Shown: positions 16,137-25,402, numbered from the stretch's first letter. The stretch: 44,890 nt of DNA from JBAIYU01 sp036763085 (GCF_036763085.1 NZ_JBAIYU010000001.1:1-44890), one strand, 5' to 3'. Made by a program: numbers and translations. The notes: generated by a model from the letters alone, not told the origin.

Positions 16137-16634
16137 CTAGGAATACTTTTTAAGAATATCTGATATTATTTCGGGTGTTAATCGTCCATGAGTATCATCA
16201 TTTACCATCATTACAGGCGCAAGACCACAGGCACCAATACATGCTACAGTTTCTAATGTGAATTTTAAATCGCCAGTAGTCTGCCCTGCAGAAATTTTAA
16301 GATTATCTTCCAGCGCTTTCAAGATGAGCTTGGCCCCGCGAACATGACAAGCCGTACCCTGGCATACCCTAATAATGTTTTTGCCGCGTGGATTTAAGTG
16401 AAACTGTGAATAGAAAGTTACAACACCGTATATCTGGCTAACTGGAATATTCATATTTTGAGCAATATATTGAATCGCTTCTTTTTCTAGATAGCCATAT
16501 GCATTCTGGGTTTCTTGAAGTACAGGAATAAGCGCTCCTTTCACTTCACGGTATTTTTCTAAAATCTGATCAAGCTGACTAAACTTGTTTATACATTTGC
16601 CTCCACAGCAGTGCTTCTGTTCACCTTTCTCCAT
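16137..16634 (-). CDS. hndA: Hydrogenase subunit HndA/HydC (NuoE-like)
   Basis: A 165-residue NuoE-type subunit: a helical N-terminal part with NAYGYLEKEAIQYIA and VSQIYGVVTFYSQF, then a thioredoxin-like [2Fe-2S] domain with the ligand pairs in RVCQGTACHVRGA and VACIGACGLAP. It passes electrons between the flavin subunit and the catalytic subunit. The first 15 residues contain three extra cysteines (KHCCGGKC), an unusual N-terminal cluster with no clear role. GAGGAGG lies before ATG 16634. First of the structural hydrogenase genes, 47 bp after the PHP gene. Confidence 0.92.
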   Translation of the reverse strand: MEKGEQKHCCGGKCINKFSQLDQILEKYREVKGALIPVLQETQNAYGYLEKEAIQYIAQNMNIPVSQIYGVVTFYSQFHLNPRGKNIIRVCQGTACHVRGAKLILKALEDNLKISAGQTTGDLKFTLETVACIGACGLAPVMMVNDDTHGRLTPEIISDILKKYS

Positions 16635-16681
16635 AAGTCTTCCTCCTCTTGTACCTTCAAATATATTAATTAATTGTGACT

Positions 16682-17425
16682 CTAAAGTACTACTCGCCTA
16701 AATCCCTCGCCAGCCAAAGCCATACATATTTCAGAAAAGGACGGCTCCTTGAGTTCAAAACAAGTATGCGGTCCACTGATTAAATCACTTATCGTATGAG
16801 CGTCTGATGAAGTCACAATTGTTGAATTTCCAATACTAGATATTGTCTTTGCCGCATCGATTATTTTCATGCGGCGCGAAACCTCTACCGCGTTAAATTT
16901 GACATCGCTCGGAATAAACCCAAGTTGCGAAATTACACTATAAGAAGGTCTATCGATATGGCTTGCTATGCAAATACCACCTAAGCTTTCTACAGTTGAC
17001 ACAACCTTAGCCAAGGGACATTTTAATGGCGCTAACAGCATTTCAGCTTTAATGTTAATAAAATCACCATTTGCGTCTACGATAAACTGTGGACCAAATC
17101 TCCGTTCATCATTTAGCAAGCCGCAGTGAAACCGCTGGACATAATTCTCCCATAGATTTAATTTTGCTAGTGTTTCAAATAGAACAATAACATGTATTTC
17201 TTCCTGTGTTTCTACTTCCATACCAGGTATTACGATAATTTTACTATTTTTTGCAGCCTCAATGATTGCTGGTACATTATCACAGGCGTTATGATCAGTC
17301 AAAGCAATAATATCTAATCCGCATTGTTCAGCGTGAAAAATTATATTGGCAGGGGTCATATCACCAGCTGCGCAAGGTGATAATACTGAATGAATATGAA
17401 GATCGGCTTTGAACCTTTTCATCAT
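16682..17425 (-). CDS. PHP-domain metal-dependent phosphoesterase
   Basis: A 247-residue PHP-family protein. Metal-ligand motifs are in the expected order: ADLHIHSVLSPC (H-x-H), LTDHNACDNVP, GMEVETQEEIHVIVLF, IASHIDRPSY and VTSSDAHTISDL. Family members cleave phosphoesters, including 3',5'-nucleoside bisphosphates, but the substrate cannot be told. Its ATG overlaps the stop codon of the upstream DRTGG gene by four bases (ATGA), a sign of coupled translation. Its constant place beside hydrogenase and DRTGG genes suggests a signalling or nucleotide-turnover role rather than DNA repair. Confidence 0.85.
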   Translation of the reverse strand: MMKRFKADLHIHSVLSPCAAGDMTPANIIFHAEQCGLDIIALTDHNACDNVPAIIEAAKNSKIIVIPGMEVETQEEIHVIVLFETLAKLNLWENYVQRFHCGLLNDERRFGPQFIVDANGDFINIKAEMLLAPLKCPLAKVVSTVESLGGICIASHIDRPSYSVISQLGFIPSDVKFNAVEVSRRMKIIDAAKTISSIGNSTIVTSSDAHTISDLISGPHTCFELKEPSFSEICMALAGEGFRRVVL

Positions 17426-17772
17426 ACCCCTTTTATACCTAAGCTATATAGCATGCCAGTGATCTCAAATGAAGACAATTCAGTAGTTAATAACGTCACA
17501 CCTTCTACATCTGCCTTACGAATAGTTTCATTATCAAGTTTAGCTCCTCCTGCCACAATAACAGCTGATAATCCTGTTAAAGAAGCTACTGCAACAATGT
17601 TTTGATGTCCTTGCATAGTAATCCAAATGTTTCCTTGCCTTGCGTTTCCCATTACATTACTTAAAAGATCAGAAGCATATCCGCCCGTAACTGGCAAAGC
17701 TAAGTTAGCATTGCTGACCATAACAGTTACTGGAAGTTTTTCTAATACTTCGGCAATCTGCATACCTGACAC
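17422..17772 (-). CDS. DRTGG-domain protein (first of two, next to PHP)
   Basis: A 116-residue DRTGG-domain protein, with no catalytic motif visible. DRTGG domains occur alongside CBS domains and in phosphotransacetylase, where they are thought to be regulatory ligand-binding modules; the ligand here is unknown. Conserved-looking parts are GYASDLLSNVMGNARQGNIW and ASLTGLSAVIVAGG. GAGGTG precedes ATG 17772. It starts six bases after the H-cluster protein gene and overlaps the PHP gene. It is a diverged relative of 19566-19934 in the same operon. Confidence 0.75.
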   Translation of the reverse strand: MSGMQIAEVLEKLPVTVMVSNANLALPVTGGYASDLLSNVMGNARQGNIWITMQGHQNIVAVASLTGLSAVIVAGGAKLDNETIRKADVEGVTLLTTELSSFEITGMLYSLGIKGV

Positions 17773-17777
17773 CTCTT

Positions 17778-19103
17778 TTAGTCTTTTTCACTAGAATCTT
17801 TATCAAGGGAAGGCGGTAATTTTTCAGCCAGTTCAATCATGGTTCTAGCTAAGTCCCTTACCTTCTCCCTAAGCTTAAATATACAATCAGTCTCACTTGC
17901 CATATCTTGGGCCATGTCCTGGGCCAGAGTATAACAGTTTGGTGAACCACATAAACCACAGTCAAAACCCGGCAGTGTCTTTAATGTCTGCTCTATCTCT
18001 TCTACTTTTGACATAGCTTTGGTAATATCATTATCCAGCAGTAAAACAGGCTTAGGCTCAATTGAGTTGTCAACTCTTAGTAAATCTTCTTTAAAAGAAG
18101 CAATTGATGAAGGACTGTCAGATTTATTAGAAGTCATTTTTTGTCCACGTATTTTCATGCGGTTTTCGGCAACAAATCGGTTTTCAACAGTAAGAGCTCC
18201 CCCAATACATCCGCCTGAACAAGCAAGAGCTTCAACATAGTCAAGCCCAACTAATTTTCCCATTACAATCTGCTCTAAAGCATTACTGACGCTGTGAATA
18301 CCGTAAACAACAAGCACATCTTGATGATCTATTGCTTTGCTCTCTCCTCCAGCAACAGCCCATCCAATGCCTTTCCATGAGGATTTATGCAAGTTTTTGC
18401 CTTTTGTGCCTGCTGGTATTGCTTTAATTAAATCACCGTAAATTTTAGAAATCCCAATAGCACCTGATATATTCGAGTTAGTATCTATTATCTGTTTTAC
18501 AGCAGTCATTTTTGCCGGGCAAGGTGTAATAAACCACACACCAATTTCTTGAGGCCTAATATTTAGCGCGCTTGCACAGTTCTTCCGAACTAAACGGGCT
18601 GCCACTTCAACAGGTGCATTAATAGGCAGTAAATTGTCAATAAGTTCTGGAAATTTAACTTGGATAAGCCTTACTACTGCTGGACAAGCTGAAGATATTA
18701 CAGGTCTGCGTACGTCATTATTCGAAAGGTATTCTTTTGTGGCAATTGACACAAGTTCCGCCGCTTGTGCTACTTCATATACATCATCAAACCCTAGATT
18801 CAATAGTCCGCGCAAAACACTATTGATGCTAGTATCTATATTAAATTGCGCATATAAAGCTGGAGCAGGCAATGCAATATTATAAGAAAAATTTGCTAAA
18901 TCGGATAACTGATCAGTTACAGCAGTCTTGGCATGAGTGGGACATCGGCGGATACATTCACCACAGTCGATACAGCGAGACTCAATAATATGAGCTTTGC
19001 CGGCGCGAATTCGTATTGCCTCAGTCGGGCAACGCTTAATGCAGCTTACACAGCCTTTACACCGTTCGTTTATCAACCTAACCGAATGGAAATACTCACT
19101 CAT
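17778..19103 (-). CDS. Sensory-type [FeFe]-hydrogenase-like H-cluster protein
   Basis: A 441-residue protein: two [4Fe-4S] ferredoxin sites (C15-C25, C44-C54), an H-cluster-like domain (about 75-310) and a C-terminal FeS domain with C382, C385, C390 and C407. The four H-cluster Cys positions are kept: L1 SSACPAV (C140), L2 TPCPAKM (C195) and L3 ACSGGCIGGAL (C295, C299). However Ala139 replaces the proton-relay Cys of L1, the L2 glutamate is missing and the L3 Gly-rich tail is changed, so fast H2 turnover is unlikely. No PAS domain, unlike classic HydS. ATG 19103 is preferred over the GTG four codons upstream because GTGGTG lies before it. Likely an H2 or redox sensor for this operon. Confidence 0.8.
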   Translation of the reverse strand: MSEYFHSVRLINERCKGCVSCIKRCPTEAIRIRAGKAHIIESRCIDCGECIRRCPTHAKTAVTDQLSDLANFSYNIALPAPALYAQFNIDTSINSVLRGLLNLGFDDVYEVAQAAELVSIATKEYLSNNDVRRPVISSACPAVVRLIQVKFPELIDNLLPINAPVEVAARLVRKNCASALNIRPQEIGVWFITPCPAKMTAVKQIIDTNSNISGAIGISKIYGDLIKAIPAGTKGKNLHKSSWKGIGWAVAGGESKAIDHQDVLVVYGIHSVSNALEQIVMGKLVGLDYVEALACSGGCIGGALTVENRFVAENRMKIRGQKMTSNKSDSPSSIASFKEDLLRVDNSIEPKPVLLLDNDITKAMSKVEEIEQTLKTLPGFDCGLCGSPNCYTLAQDMAQDMASETDCIFKLREKVRDLARTMIELAEKLPPSLDKDSSEKD

Positions 19104-19147
19104 TATAATCACCACACATGCATAAATTAGGGAAATAGAACAGATCT

Positions 19148-19594
19148 TTAATGATTAATTACCATCGTAACTGTAGTACCCACACCGACTTCAGATTGAA
19201 TATCGAATTTGTCAGTACATCTAACCATATTAGGCAATCCCATTCCCGCCCCAAAGCCCATCTCACGAACAAAATCCGGCGCTGTTGAGTACCCTTCCTG
19301 CATTGCTAAACTAATATCAGCAATACCTGGTCCCTCATCTTTTAGAATAATTTCCGTACGATCTGAATAAATATCAGCTCGCATTATCCCGCGATAAGCA
19401 TGAATAATAACATTCATTTCGGCTTCATAGGAACTAATTGCTATTCTCCGAATTATATCTGATCTAATACCAATTTGCTGCAATATACGCTTTATCTTAC
19501 TTGAAGCTTCACCGGCCGAATCGAACTCAGAACCTACCAGATTAAATTCTACAGTGACCTTCTGCTTACTTCCCAATAGAATCACCGCTTTCAC
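19148..19594 (-). CDS. Anti-sigma-factor-like ATPase (RsbW/SpoIIAB type)
   Basis: About 148 residues of GHKL ATPase: IAISSYEAEMNVIIHAYRG is the N-box helix, ILKDEGPGIADISLAM the G1 box, and MGFGAGMGLPNMVR the G2 box, ending GVGTTVTM. This is the single-domain layout of anti-sigma serine kinases. I start at GTG 19594, near a GGGGG-rich site; ATG 19612 is possible but has no ribosome site. Either start overlaps the end of the DRTGG gene, so translation is coupled. It precedes the H-cluster protein by 44 bp. Confidence 0.8.
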   Translation of the reverse strand: MKAVILLGSKQKVTVEFNLVGSEFDSAGEASSKIKRILQQIGIRSDIIRRIAISSYEAEMNVIIHAYRGIMRADIYSDRTEIILKDEGPGIADISLAMQEGYSTAPDFVREMGFGAGMGLPNMVRCTDKFDIQSEVGVGTTVTMVINH

Positions 19595-19934
19595 ACTTGC
19601 CCCCAACTCCATTTAAATAGAGGCGGCCGCAAGCTTCATACATGGTATAGGAAGACACCATCACAGGAATACCCTTCTGCCCCGCCATCTCAATTATTTC
19701 AGAGTTAGGACGTTTACCTCTGACAAAAACTATACCAACAAGATCACTTAAAAATGCAGTCCGAACAACTTGAATGTTAATAAGACCCGTCAGCAGCAGT
19801 GTTCTGTCTTTAGCAAATGCTAAAACATCACTCATCAAATCCGCTCCGCATACAGTATCCACTTCACGTTCTAGAAGATCTTTACCACATAAAACTTCCG
19901 CTTGTAGAGTTTGCTGAACTTCAGCAAGGAGCAT
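19566..19934 (-). CDS. DRTGG-domain protein (second, first gene of hydrogenase operon)
   Basis: A 122-residue DRTGG-like regulatory domain. Visible landmarks are VCGADLMSDVLAFAKDRTLL and FVRGKRPNSEIIEMAGQKGI. It has no transmembrane segment and no catalytic motif. GAGGAGG precedes ATG 19934. It is the first gene of the ten-gene operon, and its 3' end overlaps the ATPase gene by about 29 bases. Together with 17422-17772 it gives the operon two related ligand-sensing domains on either side of the H-cluster protein. Confidence 0.75.
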   Translation of the reverse strand: MLLAEVQQTLQAEVLCGKDLLEREVDTVCGADLMSDVLAFAKDRTLLLTGLINIQVVRTAFLSDLVGIVFVRGKRPNSEIIEMAGQKGIPVMVSSYTMYEACGRLYLNGVGGKCESGDSIGK

Positions 19935-20023
19935 TTGAAGAACCTCCTCTACTTCTAAGCTGATATCGCTGCGCAGCTACGCTAGTTAACAGCCGTAAGT
20001 TAATATTTGTTTATATAAAGAAT

Positions 20024-20045
20024 AAAGGCCAAAACGGCCCTTTTA
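20024..20045 (-). terminator. Terminator after the O-antigen ligase-like gene
   Basis: AAAGGCC and GGCCCTTT pair around AAAAC (one bulged C) and the minus-strand RNA continues UUUAUUCUUU. It lies between 20113 and the hydrogenase operon start at 19934, so the hydrogenase operon needs its own promoter in 19935-20023, where I see only AT-rich -10-like sequence. Confidence 0.6.
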
Positions 20046-20112
20046 ATTTTTAATGGTTATAAAGTTGTCTTAACAAATAATATTCCTTTAAAATCAGATT
20101 ATTCCTGCTTGT

Positions 20113-21375
20113 TTACATCTTTTTTGTAAAGTATACACTATTTTGAAATCTGCAGCATTGCTGCCAAACAACAATAATTAAGGCATTAAATAACCAGAAT
20201 AACATTGACATTTGAATATTGAACATAATGAAATCTGTAAAGCCGCTAACCGCCAATCCAATTAAAGCCGATACAAGTCCTAACAGTAAACCTGCCAACC
20301 AACGTTCGTTAGTGTCATCAAATATTGTCAATGCTGTCTTTATGTGGCCATACATTATTGCTAAAAAGACCATCAAACCTGGTATACCAATTTCCGCAGC
20401 AATATTTAAATACATATTATGCGCATGGAATATTGTAGTTTTGGCGTCTTGAATAAAAAAATCATACTGAGGATAGACCAGCCAATATGCCCCCCATCCA
20501 ATACCCAGAAGCGGTTTATCGGATATCATAGCGATAGTGCTTTCCCATAAAGCCATTCTTAGTGTTGATGACGTATCAGTAGGGTTAAAGATTGACATAA
20601 TTCGGTCGGTAAGAGCATCGTGTCCAAGCACTAGCGCGATTGGCGCAAGTAAAAGCAGCCACAGTATTTTTTTATTATATAATATCCCATATACGCCTAT
20701 TACAAAAGCAACACTTACCCAGGCTCCGCGTGAATATGTCAAGCCTAAACAGATTCCAAGAAGTACAAAAAGTCCAAAAAACAGCATTCGAGTTTTGATT
20801 TTTACAGCTTTACATCCTAAACCGCAAGCAACAGCCATAGTCATTACTAAGAATCCTGCTAGTAAATTAGGGTTTTTCAACGTTGAAAATACTCTTACTT
20901 TTAAGTCTGGAAACTGCTCTCCGTCAACCCATTCCAATGAAGATATATCAACACCATGGAAATACTGGTAAAATCCATATAACGTAACAACTGCAGCCGA
21001 ACTTAGTACTGTCCAAATAATTCGTTTGATCTGACCTAATGAATGAACGTTATTTATTACTAGATAATAGATAAATATGTAGCGTCCCATTAGATGATAA
21101 TAATTATAAAAACTAAAATTACGATCAGGGGATACAAGAACTGACGAGGCCGATATAAGGACAAAAACAGCAATTAGAATGTCAAAAGGACTTCGTCTAA
21201 ATGTGAAATCACGGTTGACAACCATCTTGCCCAGCCACGCTGCCACGCCAGCTATAAGAAAGCCGGTTGTGACATCAATTGAAAGTGGCAAAAAAAAGGC
21301 CACCGCCAATATGCAGTGCTCAATTATGTAATCAAAATAATATTGAAAGCGAGTCTTGTTATAAGTTAATCGCAC
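20113..21375 (-). CDS. O-antigen ligase/polymerase-like membrane protein (Wzy_C type)
   Basis: A 420-residue protein with about ten hydrophobic segments and the Wzy_C/WaaL-type core: LTYSRGAWVSVAF in the middle, and IGWGAYWLVYPQYD then FHAHNMYLNIAAEIGIPG in the long external loop, including the conserved His-Asn-x-Tyr-Leu. Such proteins join or polymerise surface glycans at the outer face of the inner membrane. Start is GTG 21375 with AAGGTG five bases before. No glycan genes are adjacent, so the substrate is open. It is monocistronic, flanked by two terminators. Confidence 0.8.
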   Translation of the reverse strand: MRLTYNKTRFQYYFDYIIEHCILAVAFFLPLSIDVTTGFLIAGVAAWLGKMVVNRDFTFRRSPFDILIAVFVLISASSVLVSPDRNFSFYNYYHLMGRYIFIYYLVINNVHSLGQIKRIIWTVLSSAAVVTLYGFYQYFHGVDISSLEWVDGEQFPDLKVRVFSTLKNPNLLAGFLVMTMAVACGLGCKAVKIKTRMLFFGLFVLLGICLGLTYSRGAWVSVAFVIGVYGILYNKKILWLLLLAPIALVLGHDALTDRIMSIFNPTDTSSTLRMALWESTIAMISDKPLLGIGWGAYWLVYPQYDFFIQDAKTTIFHAHNMYLNIAAEIGIPGLMVFLAIMYGHIKTALTIFDDTNERWLAGLLLGLVSALIGLAVSGFTDFIMFNIQMSMLFWLFNALIIVVWQQCCRFQNSVYFTKKM

Positions 21376-21398
21376 AATTTCACCTTATTTAATAATTA

Positions 21399-21430
21399 TT
21401 AGTGCTATTGGAAAAACACAATAGCACTAA
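21399..21430 (-). terminator. Intrinsic terminator after folC
   Basis: TTAGTGCTATTG and CAATAGCACTAA form a perfect 12-bp stem with an eight-base loop, 14 bases after the folC stop codon. U-rich sequence flanks both sides, stronger on the plus side, so it may be bidirectional. Confidence 0.8.
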
Positions 21431-21444
21431 TTTTATTATACCTA

Positions 21445-22743
21445 TCACACTTTTTTTTGTCTATTATATATTATACGCCGAGCAAACCCAATTAAATACA
21501 ATGAACCGGCTACACATACTATACCACCATCACCAGCTAATTGATAAGCCCTATTTAGCCCTTCTTCAATAGAGGCCGAAACTTCAACCCAACGTGCGCT
21601 AATAGTGTTCGAAACCATCTCAGGAGGCGCAGCACGTTCTGAGTCAGGCGATGTAACAACCACTATATCCTGTGGCTTAATCAAACTCTCAACAATTCCT
21701 GTTATATCTTTATCCTGTAGTATTCCTAATAAAAATACTATGGATCTGTCTGTAAACATATTGTCCAAGTTTAGCCTTAACATCTTGGCCCCTGCAGGAT
21801 TATGCGCACCGTCGATAATAACCTTCGGGGTTCCTTCAATTATTTCAAATCGTCCCGGCCAAGCTACGTCCGCTAAGCCATTGGCAATAGAATCTGATGT
21901 TATTCGCAGATCTTTGGCTTGCAAAATCATTGCAGTCATAATTGCTAGAGCACTGTTTTCCACTTGATGCAAACCTAGCAGATTAACCTTTAGCCGCTCC
22001 ATTTTTCCATAATTTTCTGATTCAAACACAACTATCTGCTTATAATCGCTAACGCCCTGGTCCTCACTGAAAAAATGCTTACCGTAAATATAAAGAGGTG
22101 ATTTCATAGCTTGAGCTTTTTCTTCAATAATCGGCTGGATTTCATTTGCCACAGCCGTTATTACCGGAATTCCAGGCTTTATTATTCCGGCCTTATGCTG
22201 AGCTACTGAAGAAAGCGTCCCGCCGCAGCGGTCAGCATGGTCCATTGCTACATTAGTTATAACCGCAACTTCAGGTATTATAACGTTTGTTGAATCAAGA
22301 AGTCCCCCAAGACCTACCTCAATAACGGCATATTCAACACCAATAGACGCAAAGTAGTAAAAGGCTGCAGCAGTTAATACTTCAAATTGAGTCGGACTTT
22401 CAGCGCCTTCAGCAAGCATTATATCTACATATTGTTTTGTGGAGCTTACTGCTTGGCTAAATTCAACCTGTGTAATCTCACAACCATTTACTCTAATTCG
22501 CTCAGTATAATCTACAAGGTGCGGGGATGTATACATCCCCGCCTTTATACCACTGCAGCCTAAGATTGCGTTAATCATAGCTGTTGTAGAGCCTTTGCCA
22601 TTGGTTCCTGTTACGTGGATAGTCCGGTACTTTTGTTCAGGATTGCCCATTAATTCAAGCAGCCTTTTTATTCGATCCAAGCCTAATCTTATCCCAAATT
22701 TATTCAAACTATCAAGATATGTCAGAGCATCTTCGTAGTTCAT
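21445..22743 (-). CDS. folC: Folylpolyglutamate synthase/dihydrofolate synthase
   Basis: A 432-residue Mur-ligase-fold ATP-dependent ligase that adds glutamate to folates (and to dihydropteroate in bifunctional members). The P-loop is VTGTNGKGSTTAMI near residue 42, followed by MYTSPHLVDYTERI, VGLGGLLDSTNVI, ITNVAMDHADRCG and the C-terminal IDGAHNPAGAKML. ATG 22743 is chosen over GTG 22749 because AGGA lies eight bases before it. It starts 11 bases after valS, a valS-folC pairing common in Firmicutes, and supports the folate C1 pathway encoded elsewhere in the window. Confidence 0.93.
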   Translation of the reverse strand: MNYEDALTYLDSLNKFGIRLGLDRIKRLLELMGNPEQKYRTIHVTGTNGKGSTTAMINAILGCSGIKAGMYTSPHLVDYTERIRVNGCEITQVEFSQAVSSTKQYVDIMLAEGAESPTQFEVLTAAAFYYFASIGVEYAVIEVGLGGLLDSTNVIIPEVAVITNVAMDHADRCGGTLSSVAQHKAGIIKPGIPVITAVANEIQPIIEEKAQAMKSPLYIYGKHFFSEDQGVSDYKQIVVFESENYGKMERLKVNLLGLHQVENSALAIMTAMILQAKDLRITSDSIANGLADVAWPGRFEIIEGTPKVIIDGAHNPAGAKMLRLNLDNMFTDRSIVFLLGILQDKDITGIVESLIKPQDIVVVTSPDSERAAPPEMVSNTISARWVEVSASIEEGLNRAYQLAGDGGIVCVAGSLYLIGFARRIIYNRQKKV

Positions 22744-22753
22744 ATTCACGGTC

Positions 22754-25402
22754 CTATAGACTGGCCAAATAAGCCAGACGCTCGTTTATAGCTACACGTT
22801 TTTCTTCATATTCACGCTGCTTAGCCTGCTCTTTTTCAATTACATCTGCAGGAGCTTTAGCCACAAAGCCTGGATTGGAAAGCTTACCGCTTATTCTCGC
22901 AAGTTCCTTATTCAAGTTCTCCATTTCTTTGTTCAGACGTGCTGTCTCCTTCTCAACATCAATAAGCCCTTTAAGCGGCATATATATTTCAACACCGCTT
23001 GCAACCGCTGTCATAGCGTTTTCAGGTTTTGCTGCGTCTGCTGATAGGATTTCTATAGGTTCTGCTGCTGCAAGTGTGCGAAGATACTGGAGATTATTGC
23101 TAAAAACAGTTTGAATTGCTTGTGCCGCAAACTGGAGGATTACTTCGCTTTTTTTGCCTGGCGGTACATTAACCTCAGCACGCATATTGCGAATAGCTTT
23201 AATTGTTTCCATTATAACATTCATGTTTTGTTCTGCTTGATTATCAGCTAATTCAACTTGAGCTTCAGGCCATGGCGAAACCATTATGCTTACTCCTTGA
23301 TGCGGAAGATGCTGCCAAATTTCCTCAGTGATATAAGGCATGAACGGATGAAGCAGCTTAAGAGTATTTTGAAGTACATACCAAAGTACATACTGTGCTG
23401 TTCCCCGAGCTTCGCCATCCTCTTTGTTGTATAATCTTGGCTTAGCCATTTCAATATACCAGTCACAGAACTCATTCCAGATAAATTCATAAAGCAGACG
23501 TCCAGCTTCACCCAATTCGAAGCGTTCCAAATTACGAGTGACATCCGTTACCGTCTTGGTATAACGGCTTAATATCCAGCGATCAGCTAATGTGTACTTT
23601 TCTTCGCTCGGCTTAAAGCTTGGATCAAAACCTTCCAAGTTCATCAAGACAAATCTAGATGCATTCCACAACTTATTAGCAAAATTACGGCTAGATTCAA
23701 CTCTTTCCCAATAGAAACGCATGTCATTTCCCGGAGTATTTCCTGTTATCAGCATAAACCGGAGAGTGTCAGCACCGTATTTTTCGATAACTTCTAGTGG
23801 GTCAATACCATTACCTAACGACTTGCTCATTTTACGACCTTGTGAGTCTCGCACCAAGCCATGAATAAATACATGTTTAAATGGAATATCCTGTTTAAAC
23901 TCTAATCCCATCATGATCATTCTTGCAACCCAGAAGAAAATGATATCATATCCTGTTACCAACACGCTTGTTGGATAGAATTGTTTAACTTCAGCTGTGT
24001 CCTCAGGCCAGCCCATAGTGGAAAATGGCCATAAAGCTGAGCTGAACCAAGTATCTAAAACATCAGGATCCTGTTCAACTGTGCCGCCGCATTTTGGGCA
24101 TGAGGTTATATCTTCACGGGATACAATAGTTTCTCCACAGCTGCAATACCAAGCAGGAATACGATGGCCCCACCAAATTTGACGTGATATACACCAATCA
24201 CGAATATTGTCCAGCCAATTGGTATAAATCTTGGTGAAACGCTCAGGTACAAATTGAATTTCGCCTGATGTTACGGCTTCTATCGCTGGCTTAGCTAAAG
24301 GCTCCATACTTACAAACCACTGCTTTGAAACCATTGGTTCAACAACTGTGCTGCACCGCTGGCAATGTCCAACTGCATGTGAATGCTCATCTATTTTAAC
24401 TAAATAGCCTTGTTCTTTTAAGTCCGCTACAAGGGCTTTACGGCATTCATAGCGATCCATCCCAGCATACTTTCCAGCATTATCGGCCATGGTACCATCA
24501 GCATTCATAACAACAATCTGAGTAAGTTCGTGTCTTAGGCCCATCTCGAAGTCATTCGGATCATGAGCCGGAGTTATTTTAACCGCACCTGTTCCGAAAG
24601 AAGGATCGACATACTCGTCTGCAACTATCGGCAAACTGCGTCCAACGATAGGCAGTATAAGTGATCTTCCGATAAGATGTTTATAGCGAGCATCCTCTGG
24701 ATGCACTGCTACCGCAGTATCACCAAGAATGGTTTCTGGACGGGTAGTTGCTACTGTTATATACTCATCGCTTCCCTCAACTTGATAACGAACGTGGAAT
24801 AAATTACCCGGCTTTTCCTCGTGCTCAACCTCAATATCACTGAGCGCAGTGTTGCAGCGCGGACACCAATTAGTAATACGATTTCCTTGATATATCAAGC
24901 CTTTTTCATATAAGCTTACGAATACTTCACGCACTGCCTGGGAGCAGCCTTCATCCATTGTAAAACGCTCACGCTGCCAATCACAGGAAGCGCCAAGACT
25001 TTTTAATTGAGTTGTTATCCGACTGCCATATTGGTGCTTCCATTCCCAAACCTTTTTTATAAACTCATCTCGACCCAAATCATAGCGAGAAACTCCATCT
25101 TGAGCCAGCATTTCCTCAACCTTAATTTGTGTTGCGATACCAGCGTGATCTGTGCCTGGCATCCAAAGTGTATTATAGCCCTGCATGCGGCGCCAGCGTA
25201 TCAAAATATCCTGCAGGGTATTATCAAGAGCATGTCCCATATGTAATTGACCTGTTACGTTTGGTGGTGGAATTACAATACTAAAAGGCTGTTTATCAGC
25301 TTCTACCTCAGCATGGAATAAGTTATTCTCTTCCCAAAAACTGTACCATTTTTTCTCTACTGACTGAGGATCATATACTGTCGAAATATTTTTTTCTTCC
25401 AT
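22754..25402 (-). CDS. valS: Valyl-tRNA synthetase
   Basis: An 882-residue class I aminoacyl-tRNA synthetase, full length. It charges tRNA-Val and edits mischarged threonine. HIGH motif: PPPNVTGQLHMGHAL (about 46-60). Class I KMSKS: GRKMSKSLGNG. Zinc-binding pairs CSCGETIVSREDITSCPKCG lie within the catalytic/editing region. A C-terminal coiled-coil arm (LNKEMENLNKELARISGKL) is typical of ValRS. AGGAGG precedes ATG 25402. Expression is controlled by a T-box leader, with an additional structured stretch between the leader terminator and the gene. Confidence 0.97.
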   Translation of the reverse strand: MEEKNISTVYDPQSVEKKWYSFWEENNLFHAEVEADKQPFSIVIPPPNVTGQLHMGHALDNTLQDILIRWRRMQGYNTLWMPGTDHAGIATQIKVEEMLAQDGVSRYDLGRDEFIKKVWEWKHQYGSRITTQLKSLGASCDWQRERFTMDEGCSQAVREVFVSLYEKGLIYQGNRITNWCPRCNTALSDIEVEHEEKPGNLFHVRYQVEGSDEYITVATTRPETILGDTAVAVHPEDARYKHLIGRSLILPIVGRSLPIVADEYVDPSFGTGAVKITPAHDPNDFEMGLRHELTQIVVMNADGTMADNAGKYAGMDRYECRKALVADLKEQGYLVKIDEHSHAVGHCQRCSTVVEPMVSKQWFVSMEPLAKPAIEAVTSGEIQFVPERFTKIYTNWLDNIRDWCISRQIWWGHRIPAWYCSCGETIVSREDITSCPKCGGTVEQDPDVLDTWFSSALWPFSTMGWPEDTAEVKQFYPTSVLVTGYDIIFFWVARMIMMGLEFKQDIPFKHVFIHGLVRDSQGRKMSKSLGNGIDPLEVIEKYGADTLRFMLITGNTPGNDMRFYWERVESSRNFANKLWNASRFVLMNLEGFDPSFKPSEEKYTLADRWILSRYTKTVTDVTRNLERFELGEAGRLLYEFIWNEFCDWYIEMAKPRLYNKEDGEARGTAQYVLWYVLQNTLKLLHPFMPYITEEIWQHLPHQGVSIMVSPWPEAQVELADNQAEQNMNVIMETIKAIRNMRAEVNVPPGKKSEVILQFAAQAIQTVFSNNLQYLRTLAAAEPIEILSADAAKPENAMTAVASGVEIYMPLKGLIDVEKETARLNKEMENLNKELARISGKLSNPGFVAKAPADVIEKEQAKQREYEEKRVAINERLAYLASL

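Noticed and set aside
19981..20001. GTTAAC..GTTAAT before the hydrogenase operon as a Rex operator
   Set aside because: The half-sites face the wrong way and lack the TTGT/ACAA ends of the Rex consensus as I know it.
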